A DNA stretch of 64,000 nucleotides from an uncultured SAR116 cluster alpha proteobacterium (GTDB lineage Bacteria; Pseudomonadota; Alphaproteobacteria; Puniceispirillales; Marisalimonadaceae). The stretch spans positions 22,494-86,493 of the forward strand of contig CACCZR010000006.1 of assembly GCA_902550555.1 (NCBI GenBank), given 5' to 3'. Every line of letters starts with the position of its first letter. Within the stretch, counting starts at the first letter, position 1. Shown piece after piece: positions 40,399-49,848 of the stretch. The notes below the pieces were generated by a model. That model searched no databases, was not told the DNA's origin, and saw only the letters and a program-made list of their open reading frames with translations. The position numbers and the translations under genes were made by a program.

Positions 40399-43300
40399 TT
40401 TAAAAATCAATCAAGAACGAAATAATTTTTCATCTTTTAATGGTATTGATGAAGCATTCTTACCTATTTTTATTAATAAATATTTAAAATTAAATAATAA
40501 ACTATTTTTAGTTTTAAAAGATGATAAACAACTGAATGAAATTGAAAGTTTGGTTTCGATTTCTAATCCTAAATGCAAAGTTTTATCTATACCTGCGTGG
40601 GATATCTTGCCTTATGATAATTCGTCTCCTAACAAGGTATTAAATGGACAAAGAATAAGTACATTATCTAGTCTAGTAAATAATGTTTTTTTAGATGACG
40701 AACTTATTATTTTAACTACATTTAATAGTATTTTTATAAAAACAGCACCATTCGATTTTTATAAAAATCTTTATTTGGATATTTTTATTTCACAAACTAT
40801 TTCGATTTCAAACTTAAGAGATAAATTAACTGAAATGGGTTACACAAAAGTAAATACTGTAAGAGAAAATAATGAATTTGCAGTTAGGGGAGATATAATT
40901 GATATTTTTAATTCTGGAAAAGAAAATCCTATACGTATTTATTTAAACAATGATAAAATAGAAAAAATTTCATTTTTCGATGCACTTACACAAAGAAATA
41001 AATCCAATTTAAAAATTGATAATAAATTAATTATATTTCCAGCATCAGAAATTCTTTTATCAAAAGAAAACATTGAAGTTTTTAAAAAAAAATATTCAAG
41101 CTATTTTGATATTGATTTAAGAAATGATGATCTATACACGAAGATTTTATCTGGGCATAGAATTTCAGGCATAGAAAATTATTTTAGCTTATTTTTTAAT
41201 ACAGCTCTTTCGAATATTTTTGATTTAATTTCAAAAAATAAATGTTTTAGTGATATGAAATATTTAATCTTTGATAAGAATATTAATCATGTCTTAAAGA
41301 AACTTGAAGAGATTGAATTATTGTATAAAAGAAGAAGTGATGAATTTTCAAAATTTCTTCAACCTTATTATAATTACTTAACTTTAAAAGAATTTAAAAA
41401 TTATCAAAAAACATTAAAATTCAATTTCATTAATGATTTGCAACCAAGTAATTCTCATGATTATCATTCAAAAAAAATTATTTTGCCAACAAGCAATTCT
41501 GTAAATAAAAGTGCTTTGGAGCATCTATCAGAATTTATAAATAATCAATTAAATAATGGAAAAACTATTGTTTTCTGTTGTGAAGAAAAAGAAAAATTAT
41601 TTAACTATAAAAAATATTTTGAAGAAATAATAAAACAAAAAAAAATAAAGATTATTTATTTGAATTATTATGATTTATTAAATTCTACAGAATTAAGTAA
41701 TTTAATATTTTGTAATATTAATATTTCAAATAGTTTTGAATTTAACAATTATATCTTTGTCAACGAAAGTGATTACTCTCATAAATATTATAAACCAAAA
41801 AAATCAAAAATTCGAAAGGCTGAAAACTTTTTAAAAGATTTAAACTCACTCAAAGCTAATGACTTTGTCGCTCATGTAGATCATGGAGTTGGCATTTATA
41901 GATCCTTAGAAATTATTAATATTTCCAATAATGATCATGATTGCTTAAAGATTGAATATTCTGGTGGAGACAAACTTTTTGTGCCAGTCGAAAATATTAA
42001 TTTATTATCTAAAATTGCTGATGGTATAGAAAACAGAATTCTAGATAAATTAGGTTCATCCAATTGGTTAATAAAAAAAAATAAAATTAAAAATAAAATT
42101 GACGATTTAGCTAATAAATTGATAACTACAGCTGCAAATCGAAGAGTACAAAATAAGATACAAATTTATGAACCAAAAAATTATAAAGAGTTTGTTAGTA
42201 ATTTCCCTTTTGATCTTACTGATGACCAAGAAACAGCAATTGAGGATACTTTAAATGATATCTATTCAAACAAATTGATGGATAGATTAATTTGCGGAGA
42301 TGTTGGATTTGGCAAAACAGAAGTCGCTATAAGAGCGTCCTTTGTTGTGGCATCCTCTGGCAAACAAGTAGCTATTGTTGCACCAACAACAATATTAGTA
42401 GAACAACATTTCAAAACATTTGAAGATAGATTTAAAGATTTTGATGTTAGTATCAAAAGCCTATCTAGGATGACTAAAAACAATGATAGGTTAAAAATTA
42501 AAAATGATCTTAATAATGGAAAGTTATCTATTGTGATAGGTACACATGCACTATTATCTAAAGATATATCATTTTTAAATTTAGGATTGATTGTTATTGA
42601 TGAAGAACAGCATTTTGGAGTTGCTCAAAAAGAAAGACTTAAAGAACTACAATTTGATATACATGTATTAACTTTATCTGCAACTCCAATCCCAAGAACT
42701 CTTCAGTTATCTTTGACTGGCTTAAAAGATTTAAGTCTTATAACAACTCCTCCAACTAACAGATTAGCCGTAAGAACTTTTGTTAATGAATGGGATAAGG
42801 TTACTTTAACAGATGCTTTAAAAAGAGAGATAGAAAGGGATGGTCAGATTTTTGTTGTTTGTCCAAGAATTAAAGATATTGAAATAGTGTTAAAGTTAAT
42901 TGAAACAATGTCTCCAGCATCAAAAATTTCTGTTGCTCACGGTAGATTAACACCGACCGAACTAGAAGATAGCATAATAAGTTTTTATCAAAAGGAATCT
43001 AATATTTTAATTTCTACAAATATTATTGAATCTGGAATTGATATCCCTAATGCTAATACACTAATTATTTATAATGCTGACTTATTTGGTTTGTCTCAAC
43101 TCTATCAGCTCAGAGGTAGAGTTGGAAGGAGTGATAAAAGAGCTTATGCTTATCTTACAACAAAAAAAGGTAAAGTTTTAAATAATAATGCGATCGAAAG
43201 GTTAAAAGTTTTAAAAACTTTAGATAATTTGGGTGCGGGATTTTCTTTAGCTAATTATGATTTAGATATTAGAGGTGCAGGTAATTTGTTAGGTGATGAA

Positions 43301-43849
43301 CAATCTGGTCAAATTAGAGATATCGGATATGAACTTTACCAAAAAATGCTTATGGAAACAATTAATAGCCTTAAAAAAAATAAAAATACTCAATATGTAA
43401 ATTGGTCTCCTACGATTACAATTGGTAAAGCAGTATTAATACCTGAAGATTACGTTGAAGATTTATCAACGAGAATGTCTTTATATAGAAAAATTGGTGA
43501 TTTAACCTCTAATGATGAAATTAAAAATTTTATAGAAGAATTAAATGAAAGATTTGGCCCACCACCTAATGAGGTTTCAAATTTGATTTATACAATATCT
43601 TTAAAAATAATTTGCTTAAAATTAAATATTAATTTCATAGACATCGGGCCTAAAGCATTAATTATTGGTTTTAGGAAACAAGGAGAAAAAGAAGTTTCTA
43701 AAATTTTAGATTGGGTTAATAAAAACAACAATTTTATCAAACTTAGAAATGATGAAAAAATTGTTATAACCTTAAAAGGAAAGAGTGTTAATAGATTTAA
43801 ATTATTAAAAGATTATTTGAAAGAGATAAATCATATATTTAAGCCTTAA
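40391..43849 (+). CDS. mfd: Transcription-repair coupling factor Mfd
   Basis: DFVAHVDHGVGIY, GDVGFGKTEVAIRA, DEEQHFGVAQKERLK, ATPIPRTLQLS, QLRGRVGRSD. Confidence 0.97.
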   Translation: MIDLKINQERNNFSSFNGIDEAFLPIFINKYLKLNNKLFLVLKDDKQLNEIESLVSISNPKCKVLSIPAWDILPYDNSSPNKVLNGQRISTLSSLVNNVFLDDELIILTTFNSIFIKTAPFDFYKNLYLDIFISQTISISNLRDKLTEMGYTKVNTVRENNEFAVRGDIIDIFNSGKENPIRIYLNNDKIEKISFFDALTQRNKSNLKIDNKLIIFPASEILLSKENIEVFKKKYSSYFDIDLRNDDLYTKILSGHRISGIENYFSLFFNTALSNIFDLISKNKCFSDMKYLIFDKNINHVLKKLEEIELLYKRRSDEFSKFLQPYYNYLTLKEFKNYQKTLKFNFINDLQPSNSHDYHSKKIILPTSNSVNKSALEHLSEFINNQLNNGKTIVFCCEEKEKLFNYKKYFEEIIKQKKIKIIYLNYYDLLNSTELSNLIFCNINISNSFEFNNYIFVNESDYSHKYYKPKKSKIRKAENFLKDLNSLKANDFVAHVDHGVGIYRSLEIINISNNDHDCLKIEYSGGDKLFVPVENINLLSKIADGIENRILDKLGSSNWLIKKNKIKNKIDDLANKLITTAANRRVQNKIQIYEPKNYKEFVSNFPFDLTDDQETAIEDTLNDIYSNKLMDRLICGDVGFGKTEVAIRASFVVASSGKQVAIVAPTTILVEQHFKTFEDRFKDFDVSIKSLSRMTKNNDRLKIKNDLNNGKLSIVIGTHALLSKDISFLNLGLIVIDEEQHFGVAQKERLKELQFDIHVLTLSATPIPRTLQLSLTGLKDLSLITTPPTNRLAVRTFVNEWDKVTLTDALKREIERDGQIFVVCPRIKDIEIVLKLIETMSPASKISVAHGRLTPTELEDSIISFYQKESNILISTNIIESGIDIPNANTLIIYNADLFGLSQLYQLRGRVGRSDKRAYAYLTTKKGKVLNNNAIERLKVLKTLDNLGAGFSLANYDLDIRGAGNLLGDEQSGQIRDIGYELYQKMLMETINSLKKNKNTQYVNWSPTITIGKAVLIPEDYVEDLSTRMSLYRKIGDLTSNDEIKNFIEELNERFGPPPNEVSNLIYTISLKIICLKLNINFIDIGPKALIIGFRKQGEKEVSKILDWVNKNNNFIKLRNDEKIVITLKGKSVNRFKLLKDYLKEINHIFKP

Positions 43850-44124
43850 TGACATCTAAAAGTTCCCTTGGTTTTTTCGAAATCAATTGTACTCACTTTT
43901 ATCAAAATAAATTTATTTGAATTACAGGACTTTATTAACTTTTCTTTTGCAGTTTGAGGTAAATCAGTAATGTATTTAGTATTTAATCTCCATTCAATTG
44001 TAACATACTTAGTCATTTCTTTTTGAACTATATTTCCATCGACTTTGTTTTTTGCAACATGTGAAGAGCAATTAGCAATAAATAAAATCAAAAATACATA
44101 AAAAAACAAATATAATTTTTTCAT
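43846..44124 (-). CDS. Small putative lipoprotein, unknown function
   Basis: MKKLYLFFYVFLILFIANCSS: signal peptide with lipobox-like Cys; no family recognised. Confidence 0.55.
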   Translation of the reverse strand: MKKLYLFFYVFLILFIANCSSHVAKNKVDGNIVQKEMTKYVTIEWRLNTKYITDLPQTAKEKLIKSCNSNKFILIKVSTIDFEKTKGTFRCH

Positions 44125-44134
44125 AAAATTTCCT

Positions 44135-44587
44135 TTACCATGTTCCTGTATTATCCATTGATTTCCAAGGATCTTTAATTTCTAATGCTTCTCCTTGTTG
44201 AAGAAGTTCAATTGAAATATTATTTGGAGATTTAATGAAAGCCATTCTTCCATCCCTAGGTGGTCTATTTATAACCACGCCTTTATCCATTAATTTCTGA
44301 CAAGTCTCATATATATTTGGAACTGAAAATGCCAAATGACCAAAATTTCTTCCTTTATCAAGGTCCTCATAGTCCCAATTATGAGTAAGTTCTATTTCTG
44401 GTGATCTAGTATTTATTGCAGAACTTTCATCTTCAGTAGCAGCTAAAAATATTAATGTAAACTTTCCTTCAGGAACATCTTTTCGTCTTGTTTCAATTAA
44501 GCCTAATTTATTACAAAAGAAATCTAATGATTCTTCTAAATTGTTAACTCTAATCATTGTATGCAAAAATTTCATTAAAAACTCCAA
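44135..44587 (-). CDS. gloA: Lactoylglutathione lyase (glyoxalase I)
   Basis: [55 protein letters not shown]. Confidence 0.88.
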   Translation of the reverse strand: MEFLMKFLHTMIRVNNLEESLDFFCNKLGLIETRRKDVPEGKFTLIFLAATEDESSAINTRSPEIELTHNWDYEDLDKGRNFGHLAFSVPNIYETCQKLMDKGVVINRPPRDGRMAFIKSPNNISIELLQQGEALEIKDPWKSMDNTGTW

Positions 44588-44649
44588 GTAATATTAAAAA
44601 TTATATCTATTTGTTAGAAGATTCAATAAATTTATTTTATATTAGTTTT

Positions 44650-45777
44650 ATGTCCAAATTAGATTATGGTTATAACATACCTGCCTTAAAAGGAATGAAG
44701 TTAGAAGAAATTCAAACACCATGTTTACTGATTGATTATGAGACATTTAAATTAAATGTTGAAAAAATGAGATCTTTTACTCATGAAAATAATATAAAAC
44801 TCAGACCTCACGCAAAAATGCATAAATCTGTAGAGGTGGCAAAATATCAACTTCAATATGGAAATGCTTCTGGTATATGTTGTCAAAAATTAAGTGAAGC
44901 TGAAGTATTTGTAAGATCGGGTATAAAAGATATTTTAATCACTAATCAAATAACAGATTTAAAGAAAATTGATAGATTATGTAAAATTAACAGGTCAGGT
45001 TCTAAAGTTAGTTGCTGTGTAGATAATATAGATAATTTAAATGATATAAATAATATTGCCTCTGATAATAACGTCAAAATTGAAATTTTTATAGAATTAG
45101 AGTGTGGTGCTCAAAGATGTGGAACGGATAACATTGATGATATTAAACTAATGATTCAATTTATTAATAAGTCTTCAAATATAAAACTGTCTGGGTTTCA
45201 AGCATATAATGGCTCTAATCAACATGTGTATGATTCAAAAGAAAGAGAAATTACAGTTAACAATACTAATAAAAGAATTTCTAATTTACTCAAATATTTT
45301 GATATGACCAATTTGATCGTAACTGGAGGAGGTACTGGTTGTTTCGAAGAAGAAGCAAAAAGTAAAATTTATAATGAAATTCAAGTTGGTTCATATGCAT
45401 TTATGGATGCACATTATTCAAGTTTAAAGAAGAATAAATCTAATATTCTTTTTGAAAACTCACTATTTATTTATACAAGTGTCATTTCAGTAGCCAAACA
45501 AAATTTTGTAGTTGTTGATGCTGGTTTAAAGTCTATGTCTGTAGACAGTGGACTACCAAAAATATTCAACAAAAATGATCTAAAATATACAAAATGTTCT
45601 GATGAACATGGAATAATTGAAGATTATAACAACTCTCTTAAATTAAATGATAAGTTAAAATTGATACCGGGGCACTGTGATCCAACATGTAATTTACATG
45701 ATTGGTATGTTGTTATTGATAAAAATAGAAAAGTAAAAGATTTGTGGAAAGTATCGGCTCGTGGATTTAGTTTTTAA
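44650..45777 (+). CDS. D-threonine aldolase/D-serine dehydratase-like PLP protein (DSD1 family)
   Basis: IQTPCLLIDYETF, LRPHAKMHKS, C-terminal DEHG...PGHCDPTCNLHD; start trimmed from ORF track to MSKLDYGYN. Confidence 0.82.
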   Translation: MSKLDYGYNIPALKGMKLEEIQTPCLLIDYETFKLNVEKMRSFTHENNIKLRPHAKMHKSVEVAKYQLQYGNASGICCQKLSEAEVFVRSGIKDILITNQITDLKKIDRLCKINRSGSKVSCCVDNIDNLNDINNIASDNNVKIEIFIELECGAQRCGTDNIDDIKLMIQFINKSSNIKLSGFQAYNGSNQHVYDSKEREITVNNTNKRISNLLKYFDMTNLIVTGGGTGCFEEEAKSKIYNEIQVGSYAFMDAHYSSLKKNKSNILFENSLFIYTSVISVAKQNFVVVDAGLKSMSVDSGLPKIFNKNDLKYTKCSDEHGIIEDYNNSLKLNDKLKLIPGHCDPTCNLHDWYVVIDKNRKVKDLWKVSARGFSF

Positions 45778-47273
45778 TGATTGAGTATAACAAAAATAAT
45801 TTACTTGTAATTTTAGGTAATCAGCTTTTTCCATTGGAATATATTTCTCAGTTAAATATTAATAAAGTTTATATGAAAGAAGATATTGAACTTTGTACTT
45901 ATTTTAAACATCACAAAATGAAATTAACTCTTTTTTTAACCGCTATGAGAGATTATCGTGACCTTTTAAAAAAAAATGATTTTGAAGTTCATTACAATCC
46001 ATTAAAAATAGACCAAAAGACAAATAGCAACTATATAGATGACCTTAGAATTTTCATAAAAAAAAATAAAATAAATAGATTATATGTATATGATATTATT
46101 GACAAATTTTTTGAAAAAAAATTCTTAACTCTTTCTAATGAAATAGATTTAACTTTTATTCCATCTCCAATGTTTTTTTTAAGTCAAGAAGATCTTAAAG
46201 AGTATGGAGATAATAATAAAAATTTAAGAATGGTTTCTTTTTATCAAATGATGAGAAAGAAACTAAATCTTCTTATAGACGAAAATGAAAAGCCTACAGG
46301 GGGGAAATGGTCATTCGATGAATTAAATAGAAAACGACTTCCAAAAGAAATTAAAATACCAACTACTACATTTTTTAATAAGTCTGAAAATATTGATGAC
46401 GTAAAATTAATTGTGGATGAATATTTCTCTAGTCATCCAGGAGATAATAAAAATTTTTGGGCACCAACTAATAGAAAACAAGCCCTTAACTTATTAAAAG
46501 AATTTATTGAGCTTAAATTTAAAAACTTTGGAGATTTTGAAGATGCAGTTGATATAGACGAAAACTTTTTATTTCACTCTTGTCTAAGTTCTTCTTTAAA
46601 TTTAGGTTTAATAACTCCAAAAGATGTAATCGAAGAAGTTAATAAATCAAAAGACATACCATTAAATTCTCTCGAAGGGTTTATAAGGCAAATAATTGGA
46701 TGGAGAGAGTTTATAAGACTGATTTATTTTTTAAAAGGTGATTTTCAAGAAAATTCAAATTATTGGAAACATGACAGAAAATTAAAAGATTGTTGGTATG
46801 ATGGAACAACTAACGTTAAACCTTTAGATGACACAATAAAAAAGTGTTTAAAATATGGATATGTACATCACATACCACGTTTAATGATTTTAAGTAACAT
46901 AATGAATTTATGTAAAATTTCTCCTAAAGAAATATATAGATGGTTTATGGAAATGTTCGTTGATAGTAGTGACTGGGTAATGGTACCTAATGTTTATGGA
47001 ATGGGAACTTATGCAGATGGTGGAATTTTTTCAACTAAGCCATATATTTGTGGATCTAATTATATTCTAAAAATGAGTAATTATAAAAAAGATAAATGGT
47101 GTGATGTTATGGATGGATTATATTGGTCTTTTATTGAAAATAACAAATCTTTTTTTTCAAAAAATCCTCGTTTAAATATGATGGTTAGAACATTGGAAAG
47201 AATGAATGTTGAAAGAAAAAAAATAATTTTTGAAAAAGCTGATGAATTTGTTGAAAACGTTACATATATATAA
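45777..47273 (+). CDS. Photolyase/cryptochrome-like protein of the FeS-BCP (CryPro, PhrB) group
   Basis: LEGFIRQIIGWREFIR, YVHHIPRLMILSNIMNL, DSSDWVMVPNVYGMGTYADGGIFSTKPYI. Confidence 0.87.
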   Translation: MIEYNKNNLLVILGNQLFPLEYISQLNINKVYMKEDIELCTYFKHHKMKLTLFLTAMRDYRDLLKKNDFEVHYNPLKIDQKTNSNYIDDLRIFIKKNKINRLYVYDIIDKFFEKKFLTLSNEIDLTFIPSPMFFLSQEDLKEYGDNNKNLRMVSFYQMMRKKLNLLIDENEKPTGGKWSFDELNRKRLPKEIKIPTTTFFNKSENIDDVKLIVDEYFSSHPGDNKNFWAPTNRKQALNLLKEFIELKFKNFGDFEDAVDIDENFLFHSCLSSSLNLGLITPKDVIEEVNKSKDIPLNSLEGFIRQIIGWREFIRLIYFLKGDFQENSNYWKHDRKLKDCWYDGTTNVKPLDDTIKKCLKYGYVHHIPRLMILSNIMNLCKISPKEIYRWFMEMFVDSSDWVMVPNVYGMGTYADGGIFSTKPYICGSNYILKMSNYKKDKWCDVMDGLYWSFIENNKSFFSKNPRLNMMVRTLERMNVERKKIIFEKADEFVENVTYI

Positions 47274-47276
47274 AGC

Positions 47277-47834
47277 ATGAAAAAAATATTTTATCTATTA
47301 ATTAAAATTAAAATCATTTTCTTCTTATCAATTTTTCAGTCTAAATCAGATACTTTTTACTACTCAGGCGGTTGTTTTTGGTGCACGGAACAAGATTTTG
47401 AAGAATTTAGGGGGGTTAAAGAGGTTATTAGTGGTTTTACTGGAGGAACAACTCCAAATCCTAAATATTATCCTAATCAATGGGGAGACCACAGAGAAGC
47501 TGCTAAGGTGATTTATGACCCAAACAAAGTTTCATTTACTGAATTAGTAAAACATGTTTTCAATACAGTTGATTACGAAGATTCAGATGGTCAGTTTTGT
47601 GATAGAGGTCACTCATATAGCCCAGCTATTTATTACAAAAACAATGAACAAAAAAATATTATAAATGATATTGCTCCCAAAACTTCAAAAGTCGCTGTAG
47701 AAAAAGAAACAAAATTTTATCCTGTAAGGGATGAACATCAAAATTTTTATAAAAAAAATTCTTTAAAGTATTATCTCTATAAAACTGCATGTGGTAGAGA
47801 AAAAAGATTAAAGCAATTGAAAAAAGTTAAATAA
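47277..47834 (+). CDS. msrA: Peptide methionine sulfoxide reductase MsrA with N-terminal hydrophobic leader
   Basis: YSGGCFWCTEQDFE, GFTGGTTPNPKYYP, CDRGHSYSPAIYY. Confidence 0.93.
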   Translation: MKKIFYLLIKIKIIFFLSIFQSKSDTFYYSGGCFWCTEQDFEEFRGVKEVISGFTGGTTPNPKYYPNQWGDHREAAKVIYDPNKVSFTELVKHVFNTVDYEDSDGQFCDRGHSYSPAIYYKNNEQKNIINDIAPKTSKVAVEKETKFYPVRDEHQNFYKKNSLKYYLYKTACGREKRLKQLKKVK

Positions 47835-47839
47835 AAAAA

Positions 47840-48568
47840 ATGTCTATTTGGGGAACATTAATCGGTGGCATGTTAGGTTTTACTATTGGTGGACCGATAG
47901 GAGCATTATTAGGATCTTTTCTAGGAAGTAAATTTTCAAGTGGAAAAATTAAAAGTATAAACTTTAGTAATGAAAACTCTCAACAGATTTTTGCATTAGC
48001 TTTAATTATTTTGTCTGCAAAAATTAGTAAAGCAGATGGAGTTGTCACAAAGGATGAATTACTTGCAATTAAAGAAAAGTTAAATATACCAGATAGTGAA
48101 ATTGATAATGTTTCAAAAGTGTTTAATGTAGCAAAACAAGATGATTTAGGTTTTGAGCCATATGCACAACAAATAAGCCAAATTTATTCAAAAAATAAAA
48201 CAGCTTTAGTAGAAGTTTTAAATATTCTTTTATATATTGCTGAAGCAGACGGAGAGGCTAGTAAACCTGAAATTAAGATGATAAGAGAAATTGGTTTTAT
48301 CTTTAATCTTACTGAAATTGAAATAAATAGTCTTTTTGAAAGCAGAAAATCATCAGAAAAATTAAATCCATATATAGTTTTAGGAGTTAAGCCATCTGAT
48401 GATATTAAAGAAATTAGAAAAAAATATATTAATTTATCAAAAACTTATCATCCAGATTTATTAATTAATAAAGGTGTACCAGAAGAAGTTCTTGAAAAAA
48501 GTAAAGAAAAAATGAGAATAATTAATAATGCTTGGGATCAAATCCAAAAACTAAAAAAAACTAGTTAA
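47840..48568 (+). CDS. TerB-domain + DnaJ-domain protein (DjlA-like)
   Basis: Glycine-rich N-terminal segment, TerB-like ILSAKISKADGVVTKDEL, C-terminal J domain with YHPD (KTYHPDLLINKG). Confidence 0.88.
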   Translation: MSIWGTLIGGMLGFTIGGPIGALLGSFLGSKFSSGKIKSINFSNENSQQIFALALIILSAKISKADGVVTKDELLAIKEKLNIPDSEIDNVSKVFNVAKQDDLGFEPYAQQISQIYSKNKTALVEVLNILLYIAEADGEASKPEIKMIREIGFIFNLTEIEINSLFESRKSSEKLNPYIVLGVKPSDDIKEIRKKYINLSKTYHPDLLINKGVPEEVLEKSKEKMRIINNAWDQIQKLKKTS

Positions 48569-48569
48569 T

Positions 48570-49184
48570 TCAATTTTTTAAAATGGTAATCAATTTTTTA
48601 GAAATAGTATTAGAAATTATTTTAACTCCCTTTTCATTTGGATGAATGCCATCACTTAAATTTAATTCTGGATTTAAAGCCACGTCTTGAAGCAAAAAGG
48701 GAATAAATAACAGATTAAATTTTTTTGCTAAATCAGGATAAATAATGTCAAAGCTATCTTTATATTTTTTTCCATAGGAAGAAGGTGCAATCATTCCAGC
48801 TAAAATTATTTTAACATTTTTAGCATTAATTTTTTTAATGATTTTTTCTAGGTTTTTATATGTTTCATTTGGTTTAATGCCTCTTAGCATATCATTTGCA
48901 CCTAAACACAATACAACGTGTGTTATATTTTTTTCAGCAAGCGTCCAATTAAGTCTATTTAAACCTCCAAAACTAGTTTCACCAGGGATGCTAGCATTAA
49001 TTATTTTATAATTATATCCTAACAGTAAAAGTTTTTGTTCAAGTATATTATTTAAGGAATTTTTTTTATCCAATTTGTATCCAGACATTAAACTATCACC
49101 GTATAGCAATATTTTATCTAATGCATAGGAGTTAAACGTAACTAGACAACTTAAGATTAATGTAATAATAAATTGTTTGAGCAT
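48570..49184 (-). CDS. tesA: GDSL/SGNH arylesterase (TesA-like), signal peptide
   Basis: LLYGDSLMSGYKLD, CLGANDMLRG, LSDGIHPNEKG; start taken as MLKQFI. Confidence 0.88.
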   Translation of the reverse strand: MLKQFIITLILSCLVTFNSYALDKILLYGDSLMSGYKLDKKNSLNNILEQKLLLLGYNYKIINASIPGETSFGGLNRLNWTLAEKNITHVVLCLGANDMLRGIKPNETYKNLEKIIKKINAKNVKIILAGMIAPSSYGKKYKDSFDIIYPDLAKKFNLLFIPFLLQDVALNPELNLSDGIHPNEKGVKIISNTISKKLITILKN

Positions 49185-49848
49185 GAACAAACTTCTCGAA
49201 ATAAAAAATTTAAGTTTATCTTATAAGATAAATAATAAGTCATTACAAATACTTAAAAATGTAAATATTGATCTAAATTATAAAGAATCAATTTCAGTTA
49301 TTGGAGAAAGTGGCTCAGGTAAAACTAGTTTGATTATGTTAATAGCTGGTTTAGAAAAATTTAATTCAGGGGAATTAATTTTTGATGGCAATAACTTTAA
49401 AAATTTAAATGAAGATCAACTTTCAGATATTAGAAGAAAAAATATTGGTATAATTTTTCAATCTTTTTTTCTTTTGCCAAATTTTACGGCATTAGAAAAT
49501 GTAAATTTAACTTTAGAAATTAACAACATAGATAATGGTTTAAATAAATCTAAAGAAATTTTAGATAAGGTAGGTTTGAAACATCGATTTAATCATTACC
49601 CAAGTCAACTCTCTGGAGGTGAGCAACAAAGAGTTGCTATAGCTAGATCATTGGTTATGAAACCAAAGTTAATATTAGCTGACGAGCCTACAGGTAATCT
49701 TGATAAAATAAATTCATCATTAATTTCAGGTATCTTATTTGATATTGTAAAAGATTCAGGATCAAGTCTTATATTAGTAACTCATGACACCAAAATTGCC
49801 AATAAAGCACATAAAAAAATTGAAATAAATGATGGAAAAATTATTTAA
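49183..49848 (+). CDS. ABC transporter ATPase, LolD/YbbA-like
   Basis: GESGSGKTSL, LSGGEQQRVAIARS, LADEPTGNLD; start taken as MNKLLEIKNL. Confidence 0.92.
   Translation: MNKLLEIKNLSLSYKINNKSLQILKNVNIDLNYKESISVIGESGSGKTSLIMLIAGLEKFNSGELIFDGNNFKNLNEDQLSDIRRKNIGIIFQSFFLLPNFTALENVNLTLEINNIDNGLNKSKEILDKVGLKHRFNHYPSQLSGGEQQRVAIARSLVMKPKLILADEPTGNLDKINSSLISGILFDIVKDSGSSLILVTHDTKIANKAHKKIEINDGKII

Noticed and set aside
44557-44649. N-terminal 31-residue extension of the D-threonine aldolase-like ORF
   Set aside because: It runs into the gloA promoter/start region and has no homology; the start MSKLDYGYN at 44650 fits the family better.
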